Source: Trematomus loennbergii | Lineage: Eukaryota; Chordata; Actinopteri; Perciformes; Nototheniidae | Assembly (NCBI GenBank): GCA_012861695.1 | Contig: JAAOOA010000121.1 | Span: 372,001 to 436,000, forward strand | Direction: 5' to 3' | DNA length: 64,000 bases | Part shown: one piece after another, positions 37,401 through 52,300 of the stretch | How the letters are laid out: every line of letters starts with the position of its first letter | Numbering within the stretch: position 1 is the first letter of the stretch | Notes under the pieces: generated by a model | Told to the model about the DNA's origin: nothing | Database searches by the model: none | The model's input: only the letters and a program-made list of their open reading frames with translations | Program-made: the position numbers and the translations under genes

Positions 37401-40400
37401 GAAGTATTATAAAATTGAAAGCGAAGGCAGTGTAACAGCCAGATGCAATGTTTGCAAGGCGGAGGTTCCGCGTGGTGGAAAGAACAGAGCTACGTTCAAC
37501 ACGACCAATCTAATACAAACACCAACAACAACACACGACGTACACAGCGGCCACTCAGGTAACGGCACTGAAACAACCGACACTTTCAGAGACTTTTAAA
37601 AGGAAAGAGAAACTGCCCCAGAACAGTGAAAAGGCCAAAAAATAACAGCCAAGATACATAGCTGAATTCATCGCGTTGGATGACCAGCCGTTATCTGTTA
37701 CCTTTTTTTTCTCTTAATGCATTGCATAAAGATCGGATCGGGAAAAATCGGTATCGGCAGATTGTCAAAATCAAATGATCGGAATCGGATCGGGAGCAAA
37801 AAAAGGTGATCGGGACATCCCTAATGCTTGGCCATTCTGTACTGTAGCTACACATGGAACAAGAGAACGAAAGCTGATATATTTACTGTGTATCGTTAAA
37901 AGTGCTCATTCTAAGGGCTGAATTGAATTTTCTGGACATGAGCAGTAACTGCCCAAAATAATTGTATTCTTCATTTTCCAGCTGGTTTATGCATGTACCT
38001 GCACATAAATGAGCAATGAAATCCCATCATACCCGTGGTGAGCATGTGTGACCGTGCTCCAGCTGAGAGCAGCTCCTTATTGAACCATTTTCATGCTTCA
38101 TAAGGTGGCTGTAGCCTGATCCCTCCTGCCATAAAGACCCAGAGTGTCTCCATAAAAGTGACGCCTGCTGCTGGCTGTAGAAAGGCAGCTGGAGGCCTGT
38201 GTTGTGTATGAATGACCGTCATAAACACTGGGATACATAGCAGCCTGTTGATTTACTTCTAATGTTGTGGCTCTGTTGTTTCTGCTGTCCGACTGTACTC
38301 AAGCTCTGCATGTGAAGACATTTGTTTATGGTTCACTTTAGATGGGCTCTGGGTTTTTGTTCCCACAACTAGTCTGTTGTTTTATTCATCTATTCATCAT
38401 CAACTTTTCAATGCGGAAGAAAATGCAGGTATAGTAATCACAGATATCTTCCTGCACTGTTGTTGCAGCTTCAGAGCACTTCACAGGACAGTGGCTGAGC
38501 TGCAGAGAAGTGGACTAGCCGATGGCCAGAGGAGGTGCATCCAGGAGGAAATGTTGCCTTGCTGACATGCACACACCCTCACTAGCTCGTATGTTGATAA
38601 CCCTTTTTTTTGAGTGCTTTCATTACAGAGGACATATTCTGTTCATTCTCAGGTGTATTTTGTGTCTCTCCTGGGACATGTCTCCATGCTTTAATGTTCA
38701 AAAAGCTCTTTATTTTTCTCATGCTGCCTGTGCTGCAGCACTCTTTTCACCCTCTGTCTGAAACCAGAGCCCAGTCTGCTCTGATTGGTTAGCTGGACGG
38801 CTCTGTTGTGTTTGGTCAACTGCTTAGAGATGTCCCGCCCCTTAGCCTATCAGGTACAATGTGTTAGAGTGCTAGCCAATAGCAGCGCTAAGAATGTTAC
38901 ATAGTGATGTCACTTACTACTCCCCTCTCTCAGAGCACAGACATGAGACCTTGGAGTGCCACAGTCTCCTTATTATTGCCTGTTATGGGTCAGGCATAGG
39001 TTGATACAGGACATTCTGCCACTACTAGGGACATCTGGTAGTGCATCTTATCGGGGACGTGTTCCCCTTAGGCACATATTCTCTTAACAAGGAGTCATAG
39101 TGCTTTGTTTGTTCTTGTCATGCAGAATGTTGATTATTTTCTCAGAACTAGCTTAGTACTTGGGAGAAATCTACAGAATTGCTTCGAGAAAGCTTTGAGC
39201 TGTTACCAACCTTACGACCCCAGCCCCCCAGAATCCTCTGTCCAACAAGCTCCAATTAGTTTTTCTTAACCTAATCTGAGTTTTGCAGAAGTGTTGTACT
39301 GCAGTGTGGGAGTTCACATTTTGTTTTACTCCAAAAACACTTTATCTTAACCTTGCAGCACCAGCAAGTTGTATGAGTAGGGCTGAGTCAGCCATAAACT
39401 GAAACAAATTGAATTTAAGCTGTAAAGGATAAATCCCATCTTCCAAATTTCAAAAATGTGAATTAATTCAGATTATTTTGGATATGTATAAAGAACATTG
39501 TATTATTTACTTAAAACATCAATACAACTTAATTTAAACCTGTACCCTGTCAACAGGTTGGTCATTTCCGTTTCCCTGGCCAGCTTTGCATTAACCATTA
39601 TAAATATTGCAGCCAGAGTTGCATCCAGCGTGAAACGTGTCTCACCAGCTGCAAGGTGACGTCTCGCTGACTCACCCTCTCTCTCTTTGATGATGCCAAA
39701 GAACCAATTCTGTGATGTGTGAATCACTGGAGAACAGAAGAAGATACGATCCTGGATTCTTTCACCCACCCCTGAAAGATTTCATTTGATATATTCTTTC
39801 ATTTAATATATAGACTGCTGTATTTCTTCACATCCAAGGCTGGATAAGCAGTCAGGGAAATGCCCCGGGTTCCCTGAGAGGGTGACCAGTTGGCAAGTCA
39901 CATGTTGGGCAAAGAGTAGGTTTGTGAGGGACAATGTGGGACACTTACAGCGATGCTTAGAGGTAGTTTAGATTTCCATAATGTTCATTTAACCCTAAAG
40001 AAAAAATCTAAATGTCTATTGAAACTATTAGCTTGTAAATATGAATACTAGGCTTTTCTATAGGTTGATTTGTTTGCACAAACTATGCAAGTTAAGGACT
40101 TGAATATATTTGACCGCAGGTAGCTTACTACCACAAACTGCTGAACTGCACAGTGTGGTATACGTTCATTATTTCACTGCTGTTACCTCGTGTGTTTGGA
40201 TATCCTCTTTTGGCTTTTCTTTATGAGTCAGGGGTTTCTCGTGAGTCTTGTATGTAGTGTAGCTTCAAATCCTATTCACTTCTGGGAGCGATTAAAAAAA
40301 GAAACCTCTGGCAAATGTCACAAAAAACTCTTCACCAGCTACACCCGTGAGTAAATCATTGTATGATTGATTGACATCTGACACAGCTAATGGTGATAGC

Positions 40401-43400
40401 CCTCTCTGGCAGAGAACAGCCATTGGATAAATGCAAAGCTTCAACTGTCTGGGCGACTGTCAATCAAATGAAGGGACATGGTCTCAATTTGTGGGAAAAA
40501 GGACACTTGGTCCCCCTACCTGGGACTATGGACTGATCTCTGTTCCCTCAACAAGGCAAGGAGAAACAATGGCGCTTTGTGTATGCAGCGCTTTTAGTAA
40601 ACGCTGTGCATGTTTCATCAAGTTGGTGAAGATGTTTCCTAATTTGCATGTTTTGGCACATTGTGGTTTGATATTTGCATCGTTTTTGAAAGTGCAGCAT
40701 GTTTCTCCTAATGGAAATGTTTTCATGTTTGCACCAGTCAGCCCCCGTAAGAACGAATGAATGCTGCCATTAACTTTACAGAGTTCTTCATCCATTCAAG
40801 ACAGAGTCTACAGTCCCATGCCTTCGATGAATGCCACTTTCCACATTTAATAAACTATGATGGTGTGCTCAGTCAGCCATTCCCTTGGACTGAACCAGTT
40901 CCCTCATATAGAGTTTTCCCATACATGCCTACAATGGTCTGTAGTTTATATTTTGTCCAGTAGGCCTGTGCTTTTATAGATCTGAGTAGGTTGCTTATAA
41001 TGTATTGTTCTCATGTCCTTTCTCTTTGATGCCCCCTATTCAAAGCCCCTGTTGTGATAAAAGACTGTATAAATAAATTAACCTGACCTCTAAATTGGTG
41101 GACAGATAATGAGGTAAACAAATGGGGGGCGTTTGACTCAAGGGGAATGCTTTTAGAAGTGAAGTGAAAATTGGAAAAGGTCCCCAGCACCCGGTGAATC
41201 ACCGATGGAGTCACAGCAAAGGTCCTCTCAGGTCACGCTTCCTTTTGTATCAAAACCGCCGATGCAGTTCAGCCACGGCTTGAGAATGTGAGTCAAAATC
41301 AGAAAGAGTCGAAAAGGCTTATTCAATTTGTGCACTGTGCAGAGATTACAGATAGAAAAAAATGCTTTTAAATTAAGCATATTCAGAAAGTGGTCTGTGG
41401 ACACAGTTAAAGTAAAGTTTAAAAAGCAATAACAGAATCTGAGTTTGTTTTAGTTTAATACATACAGTACACGGAGAAATGTCCACACATTCTTTGAACC
41501 AGAGGCCATGATGATTGGTTTCGTTCAAGACTCCTAAATGTGCATCATAAAATATCGTTTAAAAAAATAAATGTATTGCAACATTGTAATCCTGCTAGTA
41601 ATCCCCACGTTTTTGAAATGTAACAGTAACCTGATTCATTCTTTTATGTAAAAGTAAGGGAATACAGTTATCTTTTTTTTGTAAATATGTTACTTCCCAA
41701 GCCTGGTTATGTTGACATGCTGGGCCATACTCTAGAGGCCTGTACTGAGAAGCCAGTTCAACATACCCTGGATAGGTTTGAGTTATCTGGCTTAACTAAC
41801 CCTAACAAACGCGATCTCGCTAAGCGGTCCTAAGTCAAGCCAGGGTTTCTCTGTCCTGCTATGAGCGGGTTCACATGAAAGGGGCGGAGTTAGCAACATT
41901 CCACTAATCACAATATAGAGAAGTGTATTGACAGCAACGCGTCATATTTCATGAATGAAGAGTAAACTATAATATTTGATAAATATGAAGAAGTTAAACT
42001 GTATACATTCATGACTTCATATGTATGGCGATTTACCCACGTAAAAAGTGAACCAGGGTCGTAGGACTAAAACTCAGAGTTAACCCTAAAGTATCTCTCT
42101 AAGCCCAAATCCTGCTTCTTGTTCAGGCCTCTGATCCACATTTAGTCACACCAAAAAAACTAAACACTGCCAGACCAAGTTCATGATAGCTTAATGTTAC
42201 AAACGGCAAGGTGAAACGCCTGACATGACATTATACCGATAGTGAAGTTATTCTGTATTCATCACATCAACAGGAACACAGGGGAAAATATAATGTATAT
42301 AATATAAACAGAAATGCAAAAATGTGTACATTTGCACCAAAGGAGACCTCCACCCTTATAGGATCATGGGATGTTCGTAATGGTTGTTGCTGAGAGGTCA
42401 GCAGATTTAGATCTGAGGCTGTTGACTTTGCAGTAGTGAGAGAAGGACTGCAGCAATGCCATTGATATTATATATCATTAGAGTGGTTTAGTCTGAGGTT
42501 CAGTGCCTTACTCAGGGGAACCTCAACAGTAGCAGCAGCAGCAACGGGAGGGAGAGCAACTTATGTATAAAGACGTTTAAGAAGCCAGCAACCCTATTCG
42601 ATGGAGCTTTAAAATAATAAAATCCTTTGAATGATCCTTAAGAAAGCCTACTTGTGTTGTTTTTTTATGAACACACATTATTCAGATTCATGAAAAAATA
42701 CATAATCTTTATTTAACACTTTCAATATGCAGAGACAAAAGACCAACAAGGCACAATGATTACTGGTTATCTCCAAGACTCTCATTTGATAAAGGATGTT
42801 AAAAAAAAACTTTTATTACATTCACTTTTCTAACAAAAGCTTTATAAACTTATGTCAAACGTGTCTCTGCCGAGTCATGATGACCTGGAGCTACTCTCCA
42901 CACACTGATGAATAAGTTCATCAGGATGAATAAGTTCATCAGGAGCCTGCTGAGGATGAGCAGACGATAAAAACACCTGCAAGCTGTTTGCTATTGCTAA
43001 TATACTGAAGTCTATTAATGACATCACAAACAGGTTCAGCATGTGGGAAGCCATTTATGTGAGTGCACACTAAACTATGAAAGAAGAAGCTTGCTGTTGG
43101 CTCTGTTCTACAGTAAATCAATAATAATGCGTGCTAACGCTACACTGCTCTCTACAGCTGATGCAAAGTGCAGTAGTGTTAGACCCCGGCTCCACGGAAC
43201 GCATACGGCAAAACGCATCGGAGTAACGCAAACGCAAACGCCAAAAACTTCCGCCCACACGCAATATACACCGGATTGTGTCAAGCTACACGAGACAGCT
43301 CTGTTTACATCCAACCGCTGGAAAAGCTGCAGTACATATGCCGAACCTGTACGTGGCGCTGTAACTTCCTCCACCAAAGCAGCAACTTCCTCCACAAAAG

Positions 43401-46233
43401 CAGCGAAGAAGAATGGTTGTCATGGCTGCACTTCTGTTTATTCTCTTGGGTGGGGGCCGAGGGAACCGGGCAGAGTTTTTCGCCGGTCAACGTGTGTTAA
43501 AGTTTAAATCTTCCGGACAAAATTATAAAAGTGCCGGTCAAAGGTCTTCTTTGTTATTTATTGAGCTTTAAAACAAATGAATAACGACGATATAATGATA
43601 TATAATAATAAAACAGGAGCCTTTCTTTTTCCTCTCTTCTCACAGCGTCAGTGTCTGTCTCATGCAGCAGCTGATCCAGTAATGAGTGACCCGACAGTCA
43701 AAATAAACATATTTATAACTAGTTTAGGTAGTTTGAGAGGTAATTAAAATAGCTAAGGGTGATGATCTGACTTGAAGTGTGTGTTTTGCTCCCGCTGCAT
43801 CACAGCGGAGGAGCTGCGTGTCTCCGTCCTGTCAGATTAGACTTCACTCGCGTTTATGTCCATATCGAGATAAAGATAAATAATAATAATTGCTAGTGGA
43901 CTACGAGCGCCGAAAACCTCGCATCGGCGGATAAACTTTGGCGCACTTACACTACTTGCACCGCATTAGCGCATAATAGCTTCAGGTGAGGAGGTGAGCC
44001 CCCTCATAACTGCATGAACCCGTATGGCACAATACAACTCAGTACATGTTTGGTAATTGTTATACCCTTTCTTTAGTAGAATTGTATAAATTGGAAGGCT
44101 AACTAGGTAATCAGCTCGTCGGTGATTTGCAGCCCATGCGTGGTGAACTGCGTGTTAGAAAAGATGAGATTTCAGACTGGCTTACCTGTACGTCAATCAA
44201 GTGGCAAATGCCATAGTAAGGATGGATGATAGGCAAACCTAACAAAAAAAAAATGAATCTTTCTTTTTTTAAATGCCATGCGATCTACCCACACTACCTT
44301 TGCAATCGACCGGTCGATCGCGATCGACGTATTGTTTTGCATATCATGTCTTTAAATGGTGTCACCCGGTCATGTAACTATATCTGAACTCATATATGCT
44401 TTTATTTTGTAATACGGGTTGTTTCTGTATCCTGTTTATGCCGTTTGCGCTCCATTATGTTTCTGCAGACGCTGCGTTGCAGAAGTCCGGTGTGGAAGTC
44501 ATTGAGGATGTAAGTTGTGAATCTGCTGTCATAATGTCTATGTGGTAACTCTCTCTCTCTATCTTATTTATGTTGTTGCATGATTTATGTGATGTTAACA
44601 ATGTTTATTGTACGTTGGAAATGCTGCCAAACCTACTGTAAAGGTTGCTAGCTTGCTCTGAAATTAGTATCGCTAAGTGCTAAGCTAAATCGTTAATTTG
44701 CTTGCCTTGCTAGCTCTGTATTCATGTCAGAATTTCCGTTAGCTGGTAATTACCGGACTATGACCGGTAAAATATGCTGAAGACCAGCAAATCTAAATCT
44801 CTCCGGTCAAAATGTCCAGTCAAAATAATTTCCCCTTAGTGCAATACCGCATCAGTTGCGCAACTTATGTGACAGACAAGAAGAGTCAATATGCTACATG
44901 CACAGTCACTTCCTTTTTAATGTCTGACATTTAATGTGGAGAAAGAGATTTATCCTCCTGAAGGGGACATTTTGACCCCTCATGTAAACAAATGCATAAT
45001 GCTGCATAATGCTGCATAATGCTGCGCTATACTTTTGCCGCCACACCCCCGTTGCCAAGCAACGCTTATAGGTGTCCTTTGATATGCAGCAGTCATATCA
45101 TTAGCTAGAACTAGCTAGATCTGATCGATTTGGACATAAACGCGAGTGAAGTATAATCGGACGGGAGAGAGAGATCAGAGAGCAGATCAGCTGCTGCTGA
45201 CGGAGACACGTAGCTCTGCATGATCACAGCTCCGCCCGCTGTGACGGACCGGTGAGCGGAGCAAAACACACACTTCAAGATAGACCTAACACACTTAGCT
45301 AGTTTATCTACCTCTGGAACAACCTAAACTAGTTATAAATATGTTTATTCTTTACTGTCGGGTCACTCATTACTGGATCAGCGAGCTGCATGAGATACTG
45401 ACGGGCTGTCAGGAGAGAGAGAGAGGAAAAGAGAGGATCCGTTTATTATTCCCGTGTTATTATCCAAAGTTACTGTACACTTTTGAATTATGTAGTTAAT
45501 CTACTATAATTAGTTTGTTTAATATAGAGTCGTTATCAATTTGTTTTAAAGCTCAATAAATAACAAATAAGACCTTTGACCGGCACTTTTCTCATTTTGT
45601 CCGGAAGATTTAAACTTTAACGGACATCTTGACCGTCAAAAAAGAATTCTAACGGAAACTCTGATTCATGTGTACAGTCAGTACATTTTTACGTGTATTA
45701 TAACATTCAAGTTTGCTGCTGCAATAACTGTGAAAGAATGCAGATTTCGTATACACTCTTTTAATGTCCTAAGCTAATGCTGACTAATAATCAGTAATTA
45801 TTCTCACACATATACGCTTCGTTTCTTGCGCTTCATTTCAGAAACTTCTTCCATGTTTTACTTCCTCACTGATTCATATACAACAACATTATGTACTGCT
45901 TGTTGCACCTCTGCTCTGCAACTAAAGACTTTTAAATCCATCTGCTGACTCTGTGCTGTCTGACCGGAGCCCTGTAGTGCTCCATTATCCACAACACCAG
46001 TTTAAAGGCTTGTCCCTACCTACCAGGCTGTTGAGAGAAAGCAGCTGCCCCCCAAGACTCTTCATCATTGATCAGTTAAAGTTGAGGAAGAGCTGAGGGA
46101 GTGCTACAGGTCAACAGACTGGGACCTGGTTCAAAGGGTCCACGCGACCATATCGATTGACTTTAACAGTGAATTACAGACCACATTAGGGTCAGCTCCA
46201 AAGAAAAACTGAAAAGGTAGGCTCAAAGCCAAC

Positions 46234-46311
<78 letters not shown>

Positions 46312-49300
46312 AAAAGATAGCGCAGTAATTAAAAGGCTGTGTTTATCTCGAATTACATGGAATACATTAGCCTTGCCACCAAAGCTAATTATTGTCATTA
46401 TAAGTACTTGTATTATTTCTGGGATGTTTAAAAGAAGAATGTGATCACACATTATGTAAACTACACGTCGTGGAACATTAACCAGACATACGCATGACAT
46501 ATTACATTTTCACTCTAAATTGTGAATGAGTAGGACTCGTTTGCTGTCATTGTAGCATCAACCAAGACTATAACACCTCTGTTGAGCAGTATTACTTATG
46601 TGCAATATACGTATATAAATATACCGCTGGATAGTTATAATTATTACTGGTTGCTATCTCTTAGTTGACAATTCAACTACTGTAATAAATCTGTAAATAA
46701 CTGTGCAATATATACTTCCGCTTTTACCTCTATCCCCGGGATGTTGTCACAATACTTTATACATGCATCACTTGCTTTTTAAATACTGTTACTGGTACTT
46801 TGAAAATAAGAATTTGTTCTTAATTGATTTTCCTGGCTAAATAAAGGTTCTACTACTACTTTTTGTTTGGATGTGTATTTTTGTAAATTGTAATTTATGT
46901 AATTTCTATTTTTATCTTTAATGTTTTAAACATGCCTCTGCCCCAAACTCTGAACCGGCCCTGGACATGCTTCTGTGGAAAAGGGGGTCTCTTATGGCGC
47001 GTTTCCACTACACGGCCTCGCTCGGCCCCGCTCGGTATGGCTGGGCCTCGTTAGGACTGGCTCACTTTATGGCGCATTTCCATTACAGTTTAGGAACGCA
47101 GTGTAGGCGGAGCCGTGACGTCATCTTCAATGAGAACCCCAGAAAAACAACACAGCCGTTAGCTGTTAGCACTCAGAGCTCACAGCTCCTCATATATGTT
47201 CAGAAACTAGACAAAAGTTAAACAAGTACAAACCACAGACTGCCTGTGTCATGGAGAATACAGTCGCTGCTTTATTTATGTCTGTATAGGCCGTTGTTGT
47301 GAGTGTGGACGGTCGGGCATATACTGCGTTAGCTTAGCCAATCTCCATTTAGAAAACACGCATTTTAAAAGGTTTTCCCTGCCGTCTGTCTGCAGACTTG
47401 TCAAAGCATTAATTCATGGTTAACCGGTATCAGTATGTTGTTACTTCATCATTTAGAAACGTGTATTACAATTAAATCACGGTAAATATGTCCATCTTGT
47501 TGTAGTTGTTGCCCCCTTGCCAGCGATGCTCTCTCTAGTTTAGCATACTCAGCCCGACTAGCCTCGTTGTCTCTGGCCCTAGACCCATGATTTTATGAGG
47601 CCAGAAAAACTGTGAATTAGGACCCGCCGGCCGGTACTAGGCCAAGTGGAAACGCAACCAAAACGGGCCGCTGACGTCACAGCCCTCTTAAACCGTGCTC
47701 CGCGCTGTAGTGGAAACGCGCCATAAGACTTGTTCCTGCAGCATCTCAAGCCCCTTGTGTGCAACTCCCTGGACCCCCTGCAGTTTGCATTCAAACATTA
47801 TCACCAGTGTAGATGATGCCAACATCTACAAGCTCCACAGACTAACACGTCAGACTGTCAGATTTGCTGGCAACACCTAAAACACTATTGTTCTCATGAC
47901 AGACTCCAAAGCCAAAAGGATTTATAGCCAATGGCATTAGTGTTTAATATATTCTTAACCTGTTTAGCCCTGAGCCTGTTTTTCAGGTTTCAGGCTCGAA
48001 ATTGACATTCCCAGAACAAATGACTATATCTTCACTTCTAAAAGGGTTAAATTAATAATCTTTTTTCTCAAAGCAAGGTTACATCTGTGAATTGGATGTA
48101 GAAAAGTCAGAATCAATATAGATTTTTTATTTTAAAGTAAATTCAGATTGAACATAGTAAAAAAATGTAAATTATAGTTTCCGTCCAAAATAACATGACT
48201 TATAGTGAAAAGCACCCTTGAATGATGGGATAGTAGACTAAAAGCTTTAGGAATCCAAACTATAACATATAATAAGTACCCTGTATCAAGATTGATGCAA
48301 AACAAGTGACATTTGACCTTTTTAGAGAGATTTAGAAAAAAAGAAACAGCTCTGGGGTCATTTGGGTGGATTTGCCATATCTCTGGAACCCATTGGTCGA
48401 TTGGTGATTGAAACTCTTTTGAAATTAGAGCCAATAGAATCGAGGGAAGTTCCTAAATCCACCTACACGTTACCATTAAGGAGTAAGAGTGATGCGCACG
48501 CAGTTTGCCCAAACCGAAAGCTATGTTACGCTCTGAAAACTAGACTTATTGCCATAAATATGATGATGGATTATCAGTAATCATTTCAAAGGGACACAGA
48601 GACATTGGATTAACCTTCAGCAGCGTTTATATGCGTTTTAATGCCCTTGAACACAACTTTTGATCAGAAAACAGCAAAGGTAAGATGTATTTTCTGTTTT
48701 GGCTACGTAAAGTGAAGTTGTGTGAGTTTTGGTCGCACAGTGATGATACTTATACCATTGGAATCTGTGGAATCTCAACTTTCAGATGATATATTTATAC
48801 CGTGAGTTATGTGCTAAGTGCGTTAGCACTCTCTCTTTCGTTTAGTGCTAATTCAGAGGCTCGGCGTTAGACTTGTGTTTTGTTTCGGTAAAAATGGTTC
48901 ATATCGTCAGGTAGCTGAGTTTCTTCCCGTTAAGTGGGTATGACACATTCATAGTTTGTTAAATGTTAAGAAGCCCTCAGAGGCTGTTCGGGGGCACCGG
49001 ACTTAACAGGTTAAGCAAAGCCAAGATGGGAAGATTGATTGAAGCTCATATATCTGCTGTATGTTTTTTGGGAAATGTACCACACCAAGGAGATATGGTC
49101 AAATAAAGAATACTTTTGTAAAAATTAATAACATGCGTTTTTTCAACAGATAAAAGAGCAACCAGACGGCAGAATGAAATGCGTGACATGGAGAGTTAAT
49201 TTGATCGAATTTATTTTATTTAAATTGAAATCGTGACACCCCTAATAATTGTTGTGGTACACAGTGATTTGACTGCCAGCTCAGTGAACACTGATACCTT

Positions 49301-52300
49301 TGGATGACAGGTAGCAATTATGACTTTCAATCCACAAACTATTGTCTCTAGTCTGTAGGGATGGGTACCGAGCTCCGGTATTAAACGGGCCCCAGGGCTG
49401 AATTATTAAAGACTGTGGTACCGTTAAGCTCCGAAGTTATCGGTCTTTTAACGGTACTGGAGACATTACAAAGATATATGTCTTATGTATTATTGCTACA
49501 CAAACATTATATTGCAGTTTTAGTGTCGCCAACTCCGTTTCTAATACGCAAGAAGACAGCAAAATGCGCCTATGATTATTTTGAGTATTTTCGATCTTTC
49601 CAATCCAGACGAGAGATCTCTCTCTCCCGTCTGTGTGCGAGGGGGCGGGGCAGTTTACACACACACAGCTGCTACATGCAGCAACACACACACACTGCGG
49701 AGGAGATGGCGGAGAGAACGCGCTCCAAGGTGTGGTTAAACTTCACCCGTCTCGATGTGGACAATGCACGTTGCCAAAAGTGCAATAAGAGTTTAGCATT
49801 TAAGGGCGGTAACACGAGCAATTTGTCTAAACATTTAGCAAAAGTGCACCACATTCAGACGGAGAAATGTCTTTCTAGTAGCTCTGTAGCCCCGTCCACG
49901 AGTAACGTCACTTTCCACGTCAGGTATTATGTATGCTAGCAGCAACACACGGAGTTAACTAAATTATACAAACATGGGTTAATGATTCGAGGTAAATTAG
50001 TTATTTATTTTGTTAAAGTTTCAGCTATTGTGTTTAAAGTTCTGTCATCAGATTATTTAATAAGATTTGTTAAAACATTGCTGTTTCTTTTGATGTGAAA
50101 TATTATTTATTTAATTTAAATAAAAAGCAATGTTAATTTTGTTCACAATTTGTTTAGTTAGTTTACCTTTTTTTCTCTCCAAAAGAACCGATAAGAGATA
50201 ATAGGTTGTTAAATGGTAAGAAGCCCTGAGACACAGTTTCGTGAATATTGTTGTGCCGGCAGGGGCAATCGGGCTTAACAGGTTAAGAGGTTAAGCTTTT
50301 AGAATCCGACAACAGTAATGTGGTGCAGTCACGTTAGACATGTTAGCATCCTTTCTGAATACATTTACATTTGTATGAGCATGGCCTAGTGAAAATAACA
50401 GGCGGTTCACTTCAAGGCTTAGCATAAAGGTCAGGAGACTAAAAGAGTGTTGAATTTCTGGACACACTTTAGGTCCGCTATTGACTCTGTAGATATGTAC
50501 AGTGAAAGGTGTATGGAGAAAGGGTTTCAGTGAAGGGAAATACAAAGGTAGACACTCACGTCTTGAGAGCAGTGATGAGGTACATGGTCTTGGGCAGGAG
50601 CAGGAACACCTGGTCTGTGAGCACAGCCTGGATTATCTTCTTAGCTACATAGTTTGGATCCAGGATTGGCAGCAGTGTTGGCCACCTGGTGAAAACAAGA
50701 AAAAGGATTTAGACTAAAAAAAGACAGCAATAAATGGATACCACAACATTTTAATCCTTTGAGCAGGTCCTTTTTTAGATGCCGTTTTAAAAGTGTGTGA
50801 GAAGTAGGAAGTGACAGGTCAGGCGTGAAGCATGTGTCCTGGTGCCTTCAGGGGCTGTTTGATGGGTGAATGCAGAGAGACAGAAATACAGATGGACACT
50901 AGTCTGCAAACACATTCAAAACCTGACCCCAGGACTTCTAGGAGTGTACCTGTGTGTGTGTGTGTATGTGCGGGGGAAAAAAGAAAGGCACCGTCAGTCC
51001 AATGTCTGCCAGTGTCCCCGGAGAGGCCTGAGGCTCGTCGCTCTTCTTGTCCATGGGTCCGTTTGTGTGAGTCATTAGAGCAAGGTTAAAGGCTGGTACA
51101 CTGAATTAACAACAAGGGTGGCCATGGCACTATGTGGTATGTGTGCATTGATAAAAAATGAGTTTTTTGGGAACAGATTGAGGAAAATTCCATTCAAAAG
51201 GGATCCTCCCCAATAGAAAATATTCCTGCATAAAGCACATTGGAAACAATTGGATAAAAAAATATATTGAATATGGGGGAACATGTAAGGAAAACGGGGA
51301 AGAGCGAAGTTTATAATTATATTGCCAATAGAAGACATTACAGATATTTGACCTCTTTGTATAATGCTGGCTCTAAAAGGTGTCAATAACAGAAATTGTG
51401 AGCAGATCATTTGAAATATGTTGCACTGCAACAGCAACAGCAATTCTTTAGAACTGTTTTGATATTTTCACATAGTATAATATGTAATGTCTTACAGCTA
51501 ATGAACGAAAACAAGGTCATTCCAACAGGCTTGGAACATTACTTTATCAAAATGATAGAAAATAACAGAAATCTCTTATATTAAAGAGATCATAGATGAT
51601 CTCAATCAATCCTATGTTAGGAATTAAGTCACTGTCCTTTTCTGTTCCCGTAACGTAAGATAACAAGATCTCTGGCTAATGGAATGACCGAATGACTTTT
51701 TTAGTGTGGAATCTCGGCGCCGTGCTGGTGGCTGCCTGTGCATGCAGCTCCGGTGTTTTTTTGATTTTGTCTTTTTGTTTACTTTTATCCTCTTAGTTGT
51801 ACTTTTTCTTTGGATATTTATTTTGTCTTGTAGCGAACTATGGCCACGTTTTACTTCGAACGTTTTCTGGTCTTTCTACTTTTTTCACTTTTTGTGTCGG
51901 AGAGCCATGCTCTGAGGAGTGATAGCATTGTTTACTCTCGTGAGCAGCTGATTGCGCTGTGCCGACCCGTGCTGCTGCCCGGAGCCAGGCATGACATCCC
52001 GGAGGAGCTTCGGAGGCTTAAGCGGGGCTGCAGAGCTGGGGCCAAGCTGAGGATGAAGAAGAAGAGGAGATACAAACCCTGTGTACGGCCATCATAATGG
52101 GGAACGTGAGGTCTTTGGGGAATAAGATGGACGAGCTCGGCGTGCTGACGAAGACGCAGTGGGAATACCGTGAGTGTAGCATCATGTGTTTTACCGAGAC
52201 TTGGTTGCACAAGCTCATCCCGGATAATAACACGGCTCTCCCCGGCTTCACGAGTGTTCGGGCGGACAGGGAGTTATTCTGAGCGGCAAAAAGAAAGGAG

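Larger units (their letters stand above)
31467..50559 (-). other. sdr16c5: 19-kb last intron of sdr16c5
   Basis: No other exon is recognised. It contains hAT, Harbinger-like and fold-back elements, one SINE and two microsatellite-type arrays, listed separately. Stretches such as 31.5-33.8, 34.1-35.5, 36.0-37.0, 39.0-41.7 and 42.2-43.1 kb show nothing I can name. Confidence 0.6.

Noticed and set aside
39503..39769. 88-residue minus-strand frame with [20 protein letters not shown]
   Set aside because: No domain or splice context recognised; I cannot support a gene or an element.
40431..40795. Overlapping frames on both strands of about 90-110 residues
   Set aside because: No homology recognised and the open frames are mutually antisense; likely chance or an unnamed repeat.
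43043..43507. 154-residue frame and its twin at 53170-53433
   Set aside because: The similarity is shared DNA transposon sequence, present in different frames without conservation of protein.
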